In this document: positions 16,704 through 25,348 of the stretch, in pieces
Layout of the letters: every line of letters begins with the position of its first letter
Numbering within the stretch: the first letter of the stretch is position 1
Position numbers and translations under genes: made by a program
Notes under the pieces: model-generated
Told to the model about the DNA's origin: nothing
The model's input: only the letters and a program-made list of their open reading frames with translations
Database searches by the model: none
Assembly: GCF_026343955.1 (NCBI RefSeq)
Contig: NZ_JAPKNI010000003.1
Location: 1 to 64,000 of the forward strand
Length of the DNA stretch: 64,000 bases
Source of the DNA: Kaistia defluvii
GTDB taxonomy: Bacteria > Pseudomonadota > Alphaproteobacteria > Rhizobiales > Kaistiaceae
Direction of reading: 5' to 3'

Positions 16704-17075
16704 CTAATTGCCGCCGCCATAATAGAGCACCCGCGTCAGCAGCGTGTAGTTCGCTTCCGACGCCATGATGCCGACAAAGACCATCACCAGCAGCGGGGGC
16801 AGCAGGATGGCGTAGATCAGCGTCAGCCGCTCCCATGCCATGTGCATGAAGATCGCGAGGATCAGGCCGGCCTTCAGCAGCATGAACAGGACGATCAGCG
16901 TCCAGCGCAGCCAGCCCTGCAGGCCGATATAATCCACCAGATACGAACAGGCGCTGAGCACGAACAGCCAGCCCCAGACGGCGAGATAGAGCTTCACCGG
17001 GTGATGCTGCGTGTCGGCAGGTAAAGGCGGGGCGGCGGGAGCGCCGACCTTGGCATGCGCGGTCGTCTCGACCAT
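16704..17075 (-). CDS. Cytochrome c oxidase subunit IV
   Basis: 123-residue inner-membrane protein with three predicted helices (about 28-48, 56-77, 84-105) and the family features LKAGLILAIFMHMAWE. It belongs to the prokaryotic subunit IV family (COX4_pro), which supports assembly of heme-copper oxidases. Last gene of the oxidase operon, 9 bases after the subunit III gene. Confidence 0.85.
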   Translation of the reverse strand: MVETTAHAKVGAPAAPPLPADTQHHPVKLYLAVWGWLFVLSACSYLVDYIGLQGWLRWTLIVLFMLLKAGLILAIFMHMAWERLTLIYAILLPPLLVMVFVGIMASEANYTLLTRVLYYGGGN

Positions 17076-17084
17076 GCGAACCTC

Positions 17085-17816
17085 CTACCAAAGGTAGAAA
17101 AACGCGAAGATGAAGACCCAGACCAGATCGACGAAGTGCCAGTACAGGCCCATGATCTCGATCGCCTCGTAGCGGCCCCTGCGGCTGGTGAAGAAGCCGC
17201 GCCGGCCGGTCTCGTAATCGCCCCGCAGCACCTTGCGCGCCAGCACCAGCAGGAAGATCACGCCGATCGTGACATGGGTGCCGTGAAAGCCGGTGATCAT
17301 GAAGAAGGACGAGCCGAACTGCGGCGCGCCCCATGGATTGGTCCAGGGCCGGACCCCTTCACGGATCAGCTTCGTCCACTCGAAAGCCTGCATGCCGACG
17401 AAGCACGCGCCGAACAGCGCCGTCGCCAGCATCAGCCGCCCCGCCTTGCGGCGGTCGCGCAGGTAGCCGTAATGCACGGCCAGCGCCATGGTGCCGCTGC
17501 TCGAGATCAGCACGAAGGTCATGATGGCGATCAGGATCAGCGGCACCTCGGTGCCGCCGATCTCGAGCGCGAACACCTCGCTCGGATTGGGCCAGGGCAC
17601 GGTGGTCGACATCCGCGCCGTCATGTAGGCGACGAGGAAACAGCCGAAGACGAAGGTGTCGGAAAGCAGGAACACCCACATCATGGCCTTCCCCCAGGAG
17701 ACGCCCTTGAAGGAGGTCTGGTCGGAAGCCCAGTCGGCGGCGAAACGGCGCCAGCCACTCCCTGGCCTCGCCTGGGCAGGCGGAGCGGCGGCGGGATCGA
17801 GCGACGATTCGGTCAT
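17085..17816 (-). CDS. Cytochrome c oxidase subunit III
   Basis: 243-residue heme-copper oxidase subunit III. About five membrane helices are visible and the family motifs GTHVTIGVIFLLV and HFVDLVWVFIFAFFYLW close the protein. The N-terminus is extended and Pro/Ala-rich. Subunit III stabilises the proton-input side of subunit I. It is the second of two subunit-III-like genes here; 9 bases separate it from the first. Confidence 0.92.
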   Translation of the reverse strand: MTESSLDPAAAPPAQARPGSGWRRFAADWASDQTSFKGVSWGKAMMWVFLLSDTFVFGCFLVAYMTARMSTTVPWPNPSEVFALEIGGTEVPLILIAIMTFVLISSSGTMALAVHYGYLRDRRKAGRLMLATALFGACFVGMQAFEWTKLIREGVRPWTNPWGAPQFGSSFFMITGFHGTHVTIGVIFLLVLARKVLRGDYETGRRGFFTSRRGRYEAIEIMGLYWHFVDLVWVFIFAFFYLW

Positions 17817-17825
17817 GCGCGCCTC

Positions 17826-18530
17826 CTAGGTCAGCAACTGGCGGCAGATGGCGACGAAATCGCCGACCCAGTTGGCGAGCAGCCCGAGCAGCACCAGCCA
17901 GATCAGCAGCAGCGCGTGCCAGTAGGTGGCGCAGAGATCGACGCCGAGCCGCAATCGCGCGATGCCCGCGCCGCGCTCCATCCGCCACGCGACGCGCCCC
18001 AGCACCGCCAGCCCGCCCGCGACATGCAGCCCGTGCAGCCCGGTGAGAAGATAGAAGAAGGCGGTTGCCGGATTGCCGGCGAGGAAATAGCCCTCGGCAC
18101 GCAATTGCCGCCAGGCGAGCCACTGGCCCGCGAGAAACAGCAGCGCCGTGAGCGCTCCCGCCCGCACGCCGGCACGCACCCCTTCGATGTCGTCGCGCCG
18201 GGCCGCCAGCCGCGCCGTCTCCAGCGCGATGCTGCTCAGCGCCAGCACGCCGGTATTGACCCAGACGATGCCGGGCATGCGCACGGCCTCCCAGTCCCCG
18301 AGGCCGGCGCGCATGAGATAGGCGCTGGCGCTGAGCGCGAAAAGCGAACCGACCACCGCCAGGAACACGGCGAGGCCGACCCTGGCGCCTCGCGCCGGGG
18401 AACGATCGGGCGGCGCGGCCGGGCCGGCGACGCCGACCTCGAGCCAGGGCTTCGTCAGGATGCCCTGGCGCCAGAGCCAGCCGAAGGCGATGGCCAGAAT
18501 CCCGACGAGGAACAGCAGGATGACGCTCAT
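17826..18530 (-). CDS. Second cytochrome c oxidase subunit III-like protein
   Basis: 234-residue membrane protein of the heme-copper oxidase subunit III superfamily but from a different branch from its neighbour: it has FYLLTGLHGLHVAGGLAVLG and CATYWHALLLIWLVLLGLL, and seven likely helices. Two subunit-III genes side by side are known from the alternative oxidase operon coxMNOP of Bradyrhizobium. The start overlaps the end of subunit I by ATGA. Confidence 0.85.
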   Translation of the reverse strand: MSVILLFLVGILAIAFGWLWRQGILTKPWLEVGVAGPAAPPDRSPARGARVGLAVFLAVVGSLFALSASAYLMRAGLGDWEAVRMPGIVWVNTGVLALSSIALETARLAARRDDIEGVRAGVRAGALTALLFLAGQWLAWRQLRAEGYFLAGNPATAFFYLLTGLHGLHVAGGLAVLGRVAWRMERGAGIARLRLGVDLCATYWHALLLIWLVLLGLLANWVGDFVAICRQLLT

Positions 18531-20338
18531 CGCACGCCCTCCGCGACTGTCTCGCCGGATGAGGCGAGGTCCGGCCCCGGGTCGTTCTGCGGCAGGAAAT
18601 CCTGGGGGGCGCCCGGCACGGAATAATCATAGGCCCAGCGATAGACGACCGGCCGCTCGGCGCCCCAATTGCCATGCGCCGGCGGCGTCTCCGGCGTCTG
18701 CCATTCCAGCGTCGTCGCCCGCCACGGATTGCCGCCCGCCTCGCGGCCATGCCGCAGGCTCCAGGCGAGGTTGAACAGGAACAGCATCTGCGTCGCGCCG
18801 ACCACCAGCGCGGTGATGGTGATGAAGACGTTCAGCGTCGCCGCCGAAGCCGGCACGAAGGCCGTCTCGCCCATCTCGAAATAGCGGCGCGGCACACCGA
18901 GCAGGCCGAGATAATGCATCGGGAAGAAGATCAGATAGGCGCCGAGGAAGGTCATCCAGAAATGGATCTTGCCGAGCGTGGTATCGAGCATCCGGCCGGT
19001 GATCTTCGGATACCAGTGATAGATCGCGCCGAAGATGACGAGGATCGGCGCGACGCCCATCACCATGTGGAAATGCGCCACCACGAACATCGTGTCGGAC
19101 AGCGGTACGTCGACCACGACATTGCCGAGGAACAGGCCGGTCAGCCCGCCATTGATGAAGGTGACGATGAAGCCGAGCGCGAACAGCATCGGCACGGTGA
19201 AGTGGATGTCACCGCGCCAGAGCGTCAGCACCCAGTTATACACCTTGAGCGCGGTCGGGATGGCGATGATCAGCGTCGTCGTGGCGAAGAAGAAGCCGAA
19301 GCCCGGATTCATGCCGCTCACATACATGTGGTGCGCCCACACCACGAAGGAGAGCGCGCCGATGCCGACGATCGCCCAGACCATCATCCGGTAGCCGAAG
19401 ATGTTCTTGCGGGCATGGGTGCTGATGAGGTCGGAGACGATGCCGAAGGCTGGCAGCGCGACGATGTAGACCTCGGGATGGCCGAAGAACCAGAACAGGT
19501 GCTGGAACAGAATCGGGCTGCCGCCGCCATAGGGCGCCTGTTCGCCCGTGACGACGATCGCCGGCATGAAGAAGCTGGTGCCGAGCAGCCGGTCGAACAG
19601 CATCATCACGGCCCCGACGAACAGCGCCGGGAAGGCCAGGAGCGCCATCACCGTGGCGGTGAAGATGCCCCAGATGGTGAGCGGCATGCGCATCAGCGTC
19701 AGGCCGCGCGTGCGCCCCTGCAGCACGGTCACGACATAATTGAGCCCGCCCATGGTGAAGCCGATGATGAACAGCATCAGCGAGGCGAGCATCACGACGA
19801 TGCCCCACGATTGGCCGGGCGTGTTGGCGAGGATCGCCTGCGGCGGATAGAGCGTCCAGCCCGCGCCGGTCGGCCCGCCCGGCACGAAGAAGCCGGCCAC
19901 CAGCAGCAGCACGGCGGCGAGATAGATCCAGTAGCTCAGCATGTTGAGATAGGGAAACATCATGTCCCGCGCGCCGAGCATCAGCGGGATCAGGTAGTTG
20001 CCGAAGCCGCCGAGGAACAGCGCGGTCAGCAGGTACACCACCATGATCATGCCGTGCATGGTGATGAACTGGTAATAGTGGTCGGCGTCGATGAAGGGCA
20101 GCAGCCCCGGAAAGGCCAGTTGCATCCGCATCAGCCAGGACAGCACCAGCGCCACGAGGCCGATCGCCATCGCCGTCAGCCCGTACTGGATGGCGATGAC
20201 CTTGGCGTCCTGCGAGAAGACGTATTTCGTCACCCAGCTCCTGGGGTGGTAGAGGTCCGGCTCGCCGACCTCGAAGGCCGGCGCCGCGCCGGAAGCCGTT
20301 CCGCCCGATATGGGTCCGCCATGCGTGACATCGACCAT
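18527..20338 (-). CDS. Cytochrome c oxidase subunit I
   Basis: 603-residue catalytic subunit holding the low-spin heme, high-spin heme and CuB, reducing oxygen to water and pumping protons. Twelve helices are expected and the key motifs are present: MHGMIMVVYLLT with the low-spin heme histidine, GARDMMFPYLN at the D-channel mouth, WFFGHPEVYI with the cross-linked His-Tyr, WAHHMYVSGMNP with two CuB histidines, and VAHFHMVMG. These fit a family-A (aa3-type) oxidase. It is 101 bases after subunit II. Confidence 0.95.
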   Translation of the reverse strand: MVDVTHGGPISGGTASGAAPAFEVGEPDLYHPRSWVTKYVFSQDAKVIAIQYGLTAMAIGLVALVLSWLMRMQLAFPGLLPFIDADHYYQFITMHGMIMVVYLLTALFLGGFGNYLIPLMLGARDMMFPYLNMLSYWIYLAAVLLLVAGFFVPGGPTGAGWTLYPPQAILANTPGQSWGIVVMLASLMLFIIGFTMGGLNYVVTVLQGRTRGLTLMRMPLTIWGIFTATVMALLAFPALFVGAVMMLFDRLLGTSFFMPAIVVTGEQAPYGGGSPILFQHLFWFFGHPEVYIVALPAFGIVSDLISTHARKNIFGYRMMVWAIVGIGALSFVVWAHHMYVSGMNPGFGFFFATTTLIIAIPTALKVYNWVLTLWRGDIHFTVPMLFALGFIVTFINGGLTGLFLGNVVVDVPLSDTMFVVAHFHMVMGVAPILVIFGAIYHWYPKITGRMLDTTLGKIHFWMTFLGAYLIFFPMHYLGLLGVPRRYFEMGETAFVPASAATLNVFITITALVVGATQMLFLFNLAWSLRHGREAGGNPWRATTLEWQTPETPPAHGNWGAERPVVYRWAYDYSVPGAPQDFLPQNDPGPDLASSGETVAEGVR

Positions 20339-20439
20339 GAGCCGCCACCCGCTGCGTTGCGGGGCGGCGCGATGCGCCGTCCCGGCCTAGCTTGCCTCGT
20401 CCCTGCCTGCGCCGACCGTCCGGCCGCCGGAATTGTCCT

Positions 20440-21255
20440 CTAGTTCAGGGCGCCGGTTTGCGCCGGCGCCTGCATCTGCTCGAAGGTCTGCTGCTGCGCG
20501 AGCCAGGCCTGGTAGTCGGCCTCCGCCTCGACCACCACCGTGCCGCGCATATAGGGATGGCCGACGCCGCAGAGTTCGGCGCACAGCACCTCGAAACTGC
20601 CGGTGCGCGTCGGCGTCAGCCAGTAATAGGTGACCGAGCCCGGGATCATGTCCATCTTGGCGCGGAACTCCGGCACGAAGAAATCATGTACGACGTCGAG
20701 CGAGCGCAGCAGCAGCGCCACCGGCTTGCCGACCGGCAGATGCAGTTCGCCGCCCTGCACGATGACGTCGTCGCGACCGTTCGGGTCGTTCGGATCGATG
20801 CCGAGCGGATTGGTGTCGTTGACCTCGCGCGTGTCGGCCGCGCCGAGCCTGCCGTCCTTGCCGGGCAGCCGGTAAGCCCATTGCCATTGCTGGCCCACCA
20901 CCTCGACCGAGGTGGCGCCGGCCGGCACGCGGATGAAATGCGCCCACACGACCAGCCCCGGCGCCAGCATCGCGGCGACGCCGACCGCGGTGCCGATCGC
21001 CAGCCAGCTTTCCAGCCGGCGGTTCTCCGGCTCGTAGGCGGCGCGGCGGCCGGGCTTGTGCCGGAAGCGCAGCAGGCAATAGGCCATGAACAGCACGACG
21101 GCGGCAAAGACCGCGCCGGTGATCCAGAAGGTGATGTTGATGGTGTCGTCGATATAGCCCCAGTTCGAGGCGATGGGCGTGAACCACCACGGGCTCAGGA
21201 AGTGAAACAGCACCGAGCCGACGACCACCAGACCCAGGACTATCGCGATCGGCAT
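20440..21255 (-). CDS. Cytochrome c oxidase subunit II (CuA)
   Basis: 271-residue subunit II. Two N-terminal membrane helices (about 41-63 and 83-105) precede a periplasmic cupredoxin domain with a full CuA site: H190, C225, E227, C229, H233 and M236 in the CAELCGVGHPYM segment. So it takes electrons from cytochrome c rather than quinol. It has no fused cytochrome c domain; a separate small cytochrome c gene sits 52 bases upstream. A large insert (GRLGAADTREVNDTN region) follows the WQWAYRLP motif. Confidence 0.93.
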   Translation of the reverse strand: MPIAIVLGLVVVGSVLFHFLSPWWFTPIASNWGYIDDTINITFWITGAVFAAVVLFMAYCLLRFRHKPGRRAAYEPENRRLESWLAIGTAVGVAAMLAPGLVVWAHFIRVPAGATSVEVVGQQWQWAYRLPGKDGRLGAADTREVNDTNPLGIDPNDPNGRDDVIVQGGELHLPVGKPVALLLRSLDVVHDFFVPEFRAKMDMIPGSVTYYWLTPTRTGSFEVLCAELCGVGHPYMRGTVVVEAEADYQAWLAQQQTFEQMQAPAQTGALN

Positions 21256-21307
21256 GCCTTTTCATCCATGTCACGACGACGGGCGCGCGCGCCCCTGTCC
21301 TCCGCGC

Positions 21308-21709
21308 CTACATCTTTTTGCCGTCCGGTCCGAACTGCTTGAGATAGGCCACGATGTTATCGATATCCTTCGGGTTCTTGAGCCCCGGGAAGGTCATCTT
21401 GGTGCCGGGGATCTTGCCCTTCGGGTTCTGGATGTATTCACGGAAGATCGTCTCGTCCCAGACGATGCCCGAATTCTTGTTGGCGGCTGAATAGGTGTAG
21501 CCCGGCACCGAGCCGGTCTTGCGCCCGAACAGGCCGTTCAACTCCGGGCCGACGGCGTTCTTGGCGCCCTCGCCGATCTGGTGGCAGGATTTGCACTTCA
21601 GGAAGACTTTTTCACCCTGGGCCGCGTCGCCATCCGCCAGCGCCGCCACCGGCAGCAGGACGAGGAGCGCTCCGGCACCGAGCCAGGCCGCACAGTCCCG
21701 AAAGATCAT
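21308..21709 (-). CDS. Class I cytochrome c (c2-like)
   Basis: 133-residue periplasmic cytochrome c. Signal peptide 1-26 (ending VAALA), heme motif C39-K-S-C42-H43, and the sixth ligand M105 in GTKMTFPG. The ordering VGPELNGLFGRKTGS and GYTYSAANKNSGI is that of mitochondrial-type c2 cytochromes. Located directly upstream of subunit II in the same direction, it is the likely electron donor to this oxidase. Start 21709 gives a proper signal peptide; the 21775 start would add a cysteine-rich stub. Confidence 0.93.
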   Translation of the reverse strand: MIFRDCAAWLGAGALLVLLPVAALADGDAAQGEKVFLKCKSCHQIGEGAKNAVGPELNGLFGRKTGSVPGYTYSAANKNSGIVWDETIFREYIQNPKGKIPGTKMTFPGLKNPKDIDNIVAYLKQFGPDGKKM

Positions 21710-21985
21710 TGACGCCTCCCGACAATCGACGGAAACGCAACAACATCGCATCGCGCGGCAACGTCTGGGCCTCAATGGGGGAACCAGGGGCTCGCCGCAT
21801 GTCCAAGCTTAGCACATTTACGCAACGTCATCTCGCAATAGAATCACGATGATAAAGTGCGACATACAACAGCGCGCGAGCCTGCATGGCCAAACCGCGC
21901 TTGCCTTGGCCGCGCGAACAGGCTTGTCTTCGGGCAACCGCCTTCCACCCACAAGACAACGCCAACCCAACCGGTCGAGACGCGA
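21710..21985 (+). other. Divergent control region, oxidase operon / NIPSNAP gene
   Basis: 276 bases between the cytochrome c gene (minus) and the NIPSNAP gene (plus). On the plus strand TTTACG (21817-21822) and TAGAAT (21839-21844) are 16 bases apart and could form a promoter for the NIPSNAP gene. I saw no FNR-like or other recognisable regulator site for the oxidase side. Confidence 0.3.
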
Positions 21986-22312
21986 ATGATCTATGAACTG
22001 CGAGTCTATTCCTGCCTGCCCGGCCGCATGGCCGCCCTTCAGAACCGTTTCCAGAACCACACGCTGCGGATCTGGGAAAAGCATGGCATCCGGCAGGCCG
22101 GATTCTGGACCACGCTGATCGGTCCGGCCAACAACGACCTGACCTACATGATCGCCTGGGACAGCCTGGCCGACCGCGAGGCCCGCTGGAACGCGTTCAT
22201 GGCCGACCCGGAATGGATCGCCGCCCGCGCCGACAGCGAGAAGGACGGGCTGATCGTCGCCAATGTCGAAAGCTCGTTCCTGCAGCCGACCGCCTTCTCC
22301 TCGGTCCGCTGA
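21986..22312 (+). CDS. NIPSNAP family protein
   Basis: 108-residue ferredoxin-like alpha/beta barrel protein of the NIPSNAP family: MIYELRVYSCLPGRM at the start, then a TLRIWEKHGI helix and WDSLADREARWNAFMADPEW. Function is not established for bacterial members; several are found beside catabolic enzymes. It stands alone, convergent with the copper protein gene. Confidence 0.85.
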   Translation: MIYELRVYSCLPGRMAALQNRFQNHTLRIWEKHGIRQAGFWTTLIGPANNDLTYMIAWDSLADREARWNAFMADPEWIAARADSEKDGLIVANVESSFLQPTAFSSVR

Positions 22313-22319
22313 GGCCGAA

Positions 22320-22339
22320 CCGCCCCTCTTCAGGGGCGG
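22320..22339. terminator. Bidirectional hairpin between convergent genes
   Basis: Perfect 8-base stem CCGCCCCT / AGGGGCGG with a CTTC loop, between the NIPSNAP stop and overlapping the stop of the CopC-CopD gene. No T tract follows, so the strength as an intrinsic terminator is uncertain, but position and symmetry fit convergent genes. Confidence 0.5.
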
Positions 22340-23934
22340 ATCTCGATGACGTCCTCGAGCTTCACCAGATCGAAGTCGGAGACGAGGATATCGATCCGCG
22401 CATGCCAGCGGCCGGCGACCGGCAGGGTCAGGTCGTCGATGCGCCAGGTCCCGTCGCCGGGCTTCTTTGCCTGGCGGCGGATCGCCTCGATGCCGGCATC
22501 CGGATTGGACAGGACCAGCGTCACCCCCTGGGCGTCGAGCGGGCCGAAATCGCCGGTAAGGAGGGAGATGGTGGCGCTGGTGACGCCGGCGCGGCCCGGC
22601 GCGATCTCCAGATCCGCCATCGCCTGAGCGGCGTGGATATGGATCGCGACCGGCGCTGAGGCCGCCTCCGCCAGCGCGCGCGGCGGCGGCGTGAAGCGCC
22701 AGAGCGCCGCGACGGCGAAGATCATGACGACCAACAGCAGTTCAGCGGCGATCGACCGGCGCAGATGCATGCTCGCCCGCGCGTCCCCTTTGCCGGCGGG
22801 CGCCGTCAGGCGCAGGCGATTGAACAGGGCCAGTCCGAACAGCGGCGCCAGCAGAGCGAGCTTGGCGAGAAGAACCAGCCCATAATTGGTGGTCCAGAGC
22901 GCCTCCGGCACCCGCACCTGCACCAGCGCCAGCAGCAGCCCGGCGCCGATCAGCGGCAGGACGAACCAGGGCGCCAGCTTGGAGAACCGGCGGAGCGCGG
23001 TCGCGGCTTCGGGCGCCGGCGAGGCCAGCGCCCGGCCGAGCGGAAACAGAGCGCCGGCCCAGAACGCGATGCCCACGCCATGCAGGAACACCGCCGGCCG
23101 CGTCAGCCAGCCCGGATGGGCGGCGCTGGCATGCCCGCTGGAGGCCAGCGCGACGCCGGTGAGTGCGAGCGCGGCGAACGACAGGATCTTCGCCAATACA
23201 CCACCTGTGAAAAGGGCGGCGAAGGCTGCGATCAGCGCCGCCAGCGCCAGGCAGGCGAGCGTGCCGAGGCTGGTGCCGAATCCGGTCTTCCAGACGACCG
23301 GCTGCAGGAGGCTGCCGATCGGAAGGCCGAGCGCATCCAGTCCCTGGAAGCCGATGGAAAGCGGCACCGCGACGAGGCCCGCCAGGATCCATCCGGCGCA
23401 GAACCGGCGCGATCGCACCCCACCGCCGGCAAGGCTGACGAAGAAGGCTCCGCCGACGCCGAGAAACAGCCCGGCATAGGTGACAAGCTTGCCAAGCCAG
23501 ATCGCGCCGCGAACCGGCGCGTCGATGGCCTCAACGGCGACCTTCGCTCCTCCCGCGCTCGGCGCGCCGATCGAGAATACGGCGGAGCCGCCGATCGGGT
23601 GGCCGTCCTCCGAGACGACGCGCCAACTCAGCACATAGGTACCGTTGCCAAGCCCGGCCGGCGCCGGGATCTCGACGGTCGCGTTCCGCAGCGTGAAGCG
23701 CTCGAGCGCGACGGTCGAGCCATCGGGACGAACAAGCCTGAGGGAAAGCGGCGAGGTCGGCTCGCTGAAGGTAAGCGAGAAAGCCGGCGGCGCCGTCGCC
23801 ACGACAGAGCCATCGACCGGGCTGGCGCGGATGAGCGAGGCGTGCGCCAGGGCTTCCCCGGCCGCCAGCAGGCCTGCGACAAGCACCAGCGCCGCCAGCA
23901 AAACGCGTGTCCATCCGGTCGCGACGGTGACCAT
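22330..23934 (-). CDS. CopC-CopD fusion copper resistance/uptake protein (YcnJ-like)
   Basis: 534-residue fusion. A signal segment (1-32) precedes a CopC domain starting HASLIRASPVDGSVV (the N-terminal histidine after the cut is the usual copper ligand), then a CopD membrane domain (about 150-420, eight helices) and a C-terminal extension with IHIHAAQAMADLEIAPG. Such YcnJ-type proteins import or handle copper. Downstream of the YcnI-like gene on the same strand; the start at 23934 (MVTVATGW) gives a normal signal. Confidence 0.9.
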   Translation of the reverse strand: MVTVATGWTRVLLAALVLVAGLLAAGEALAHASLIRASPVDGSVVATAPPAFSLTFSEPTSPLSLRLVRPDGSTVALERFTLRNATVEIPAPAGLGNGTYVLSWRVVSEDGHPIGGSAVFSIGAPSAGGAKVAVEAIDAPVRGAIWLGKLVTYAGLFLGVGGAFFVSLAGGGVRSRRFCAGWILAGLVAVPLSIGFQGLDALGLPIGSLLQPVVWKTGFGTSLGTLACLALAALIAAFAALFTGGVLAKILSFAALALTGVALASSGHASAAHPGWLTRPAVFLHGVGIAFWAGALFPLGRALASPAPEAATALRRFSKLAPWFVLPLIGAGLLLALVQVRVPEALWTTNYGLVLLAKLALLAPLFGLALFNRLRLTAPAGKGDARASMHLRRSIAAELLLVVMIFAVAALWRFTPPPRALAEAASAPVAIHIHAAQAMADLEIAPGRAGVTSATISLLTGDFGPLDAQGVTLVLSNPDAGIEAIRRQAKKPGDGTWRIDDLTLPVAGRWHARIDILVSDFDLVKLEDVIEIRP

Positions 23935-24041
23935 CGTCCCGCTCCTGTCTGACGATCCCATGCGACGGATCCGGCACGCCCGCATGGACGCGCCGGATCC
24001 GCGTAGGAAATCGCGATTCTTCTATCTTGCGGAAACGCGCT

Positions 24042-24587
24042 TTATTTCTTCGGCGACAGCATCACGCCGGGCGCCGGCTGCTCGTAGTCGTCGGCGCTCT
24101 TGCCGGCGGCGGGGATCTCGATCCAGCGCTCGACGGCGCCGTCCGGGCATTCCTGAACGACCGGGAAGTAAAGCGTCGTATCGGCCTTCAGATCGCCGGT
24201 CAGATAGGCGCGCAGGACGAATTCGTCATATTCGTCGTCCGGCAGGCTGCCGCCACTCCAGACGATCTCCTTCACGCCCTCGGTCGTCGGCGTGCCGTAA
24301 TAGTCATAGGCCTTGTCATAGGCGCCCTTGACCTTCTCGATCGTCCAGCCCGCCTTGGGCTGCGGCTTGACGGCGATGACGCCGTCGGGGATCCGGACGC
24401 GAACCTTGACGGTCGGCTTGCCTTCGCAGCCATGGCCGACGCGGAACACGGCCTTGTAGGTCGAGGCGACCGGCGCCTGCTGGGTTTCCAGGGTGATATG
24501 CGCCGAAGCGGCGGAAGCGCCGAGCGCGACCAGCGCGGCCGCGGAGATCAGGGTCGAAAGGCGCGTCGAAAAACGTTGAACAAACAT
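24042..24587 (-). CDS. YcnI-like DUF1775 copper protein
   Basis: 181-residue exported protein. Signal peptide 1-29 (ending SAASA) leaves mature N-terminus HITLE; in YcnI an N-terminal histidine binds Cu(II) together with a tryptophan, and WSGGSLPDDEYDEF supplies the usual later part of the domain. DUF1775 proteins are periplasmic copper chaperones or sensors. Part of a three-gene copper group (DUF2946, this gene, CopC-CopD). The start at 24587 is preferred to 24614. Confidence 0.88.
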   Translation of the reverse strand: MFVQRFSTRLSTLISAAALVALGASAASAHITLETQQAPVASTYKAVFRVGHGCEGKPTVKVRVRIPDGVIAVKPQPKAGWTIEKVKGAYDKAYDYYGTPTTEGVKEIVWSGGSLPDDEYDEFVLRAYLTGDLKADTTLYFPVVQECPDGAVERWIEIPAAGKSADDYEQPAPGVMLSPKK

Positions 24588-24665
24588 GGATTCGCTCCAA
24601 AAGGGCAGCACCACCCGCGAGGGTGGAAAGGATCGGATGAGCCGGCTCCAGGAGCCGGAAGCAGA

Positions 24666-25058
24666 TCAGACCTGCCCGGGAGGCGCCCTGGGATTGTGCG
24701 GCTTGCGTTCGACATGCGCGACCAGCCGGGGCGATGCCGGCGCGGGTTTGCTCACGAAGAGCAGCCGGTTGGTCAGCGCCGCGCTTTCGTCCGGCGCGGG
24801 CGGCACGGCGCCGCCGACCATGCTGCAGCCGAAGGTGCAGCAATCAAAAGCGTGGGCCGGGGGCGCGTCATCGGTCGGGGAGCCGGCGGCGACCGTGCGA
24901 CCCTCGGTGGTGCAGAGCACATGCCCGAGCGCGCCGGAATCGAGCGTCGCCGCCCTCGCGCCCAGAGAAAGCCCGCTGAACAGCACCTGGATGACGAGCA
25001 TGAAGGCGACGAACAACGTCACCTCAGCCGACAATCCCTGGCGCAAGCGGTGCTTCAA
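24666..25058 (-). CDS. DUF2946-like small exported protein
   Basis: 130-residue protein with a signal anchor (about 13-36), then HVLCTTEG, a variable loop and HAFDCCTFGCSMVGG: cysteine and histidine placement similar to DUF2946 proteins, which occur next to copper and TonB genes. A TTG start at 25058 is chosen because AGGGGGAA lies about 8 bases ahead and the resulting N-terminus MKHRLRQGLSAEV looks like a normal signal; the ATG at 25142 adds a basic cysteine-rich stub. First gene of the copper group. Confidence 0.7.
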   Translation of the reverse strand: MKHRLRQGLSAEVTLFVAFMLVIQVLFSGLSLGARAATLDSGALGHVLCTTEGRTVAAGSPTDDAPPAHAFDCCTFGCSMVGGAVPPAPDESAALTNRLLFVSKPAPASPRLVAHVERKPHNPRAPPGQV

Positions 25059-25348
25059 TGCGGTTTCCCCCTGCCGGCAGCGATAGCATGAGAACCGGCG
25101 CCGGGAACATTCCGTTCTGCCCGCGACGTCGCGACAAAACATCCCGTGCCTCCCCGAGGCCGGTATCGCGGGCGCCGCGTGGATCCGCCCTTGCCGCTCC
25201 GTGTCCGTTCAGCGCGGAAGAGACGACAATCGCGATGGAGACGAGAGGCGAACGGCGCTATCCTTCCCGGTGGGGAAGGCTCCGCATAAATCAGTTTCGC
25301 GCAGCCTTTGCGGCCGGCCGGGTCCGCCGCGAAAGGGAGATGGGCGCC
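25059..25348 (+). other. Divergent region upstream of the copper group and porin
   Basis: 290 bases separating the minus-strand DUF2946-like gene from the plus-strand porin. Long in-frame extensions exist in both directions but are basic and unlike either family. I saw no clear promoter or CueR/CopY-type dyad. Confidence 0.3.

Noticed and set aside
18674-20443. 589-codon plus-strand frame opposite cytochrome oxidase subunit I
   Set aside because: His/Glu/Arg-rich antisense shadow; the minus strand carries all subunit I motifs.
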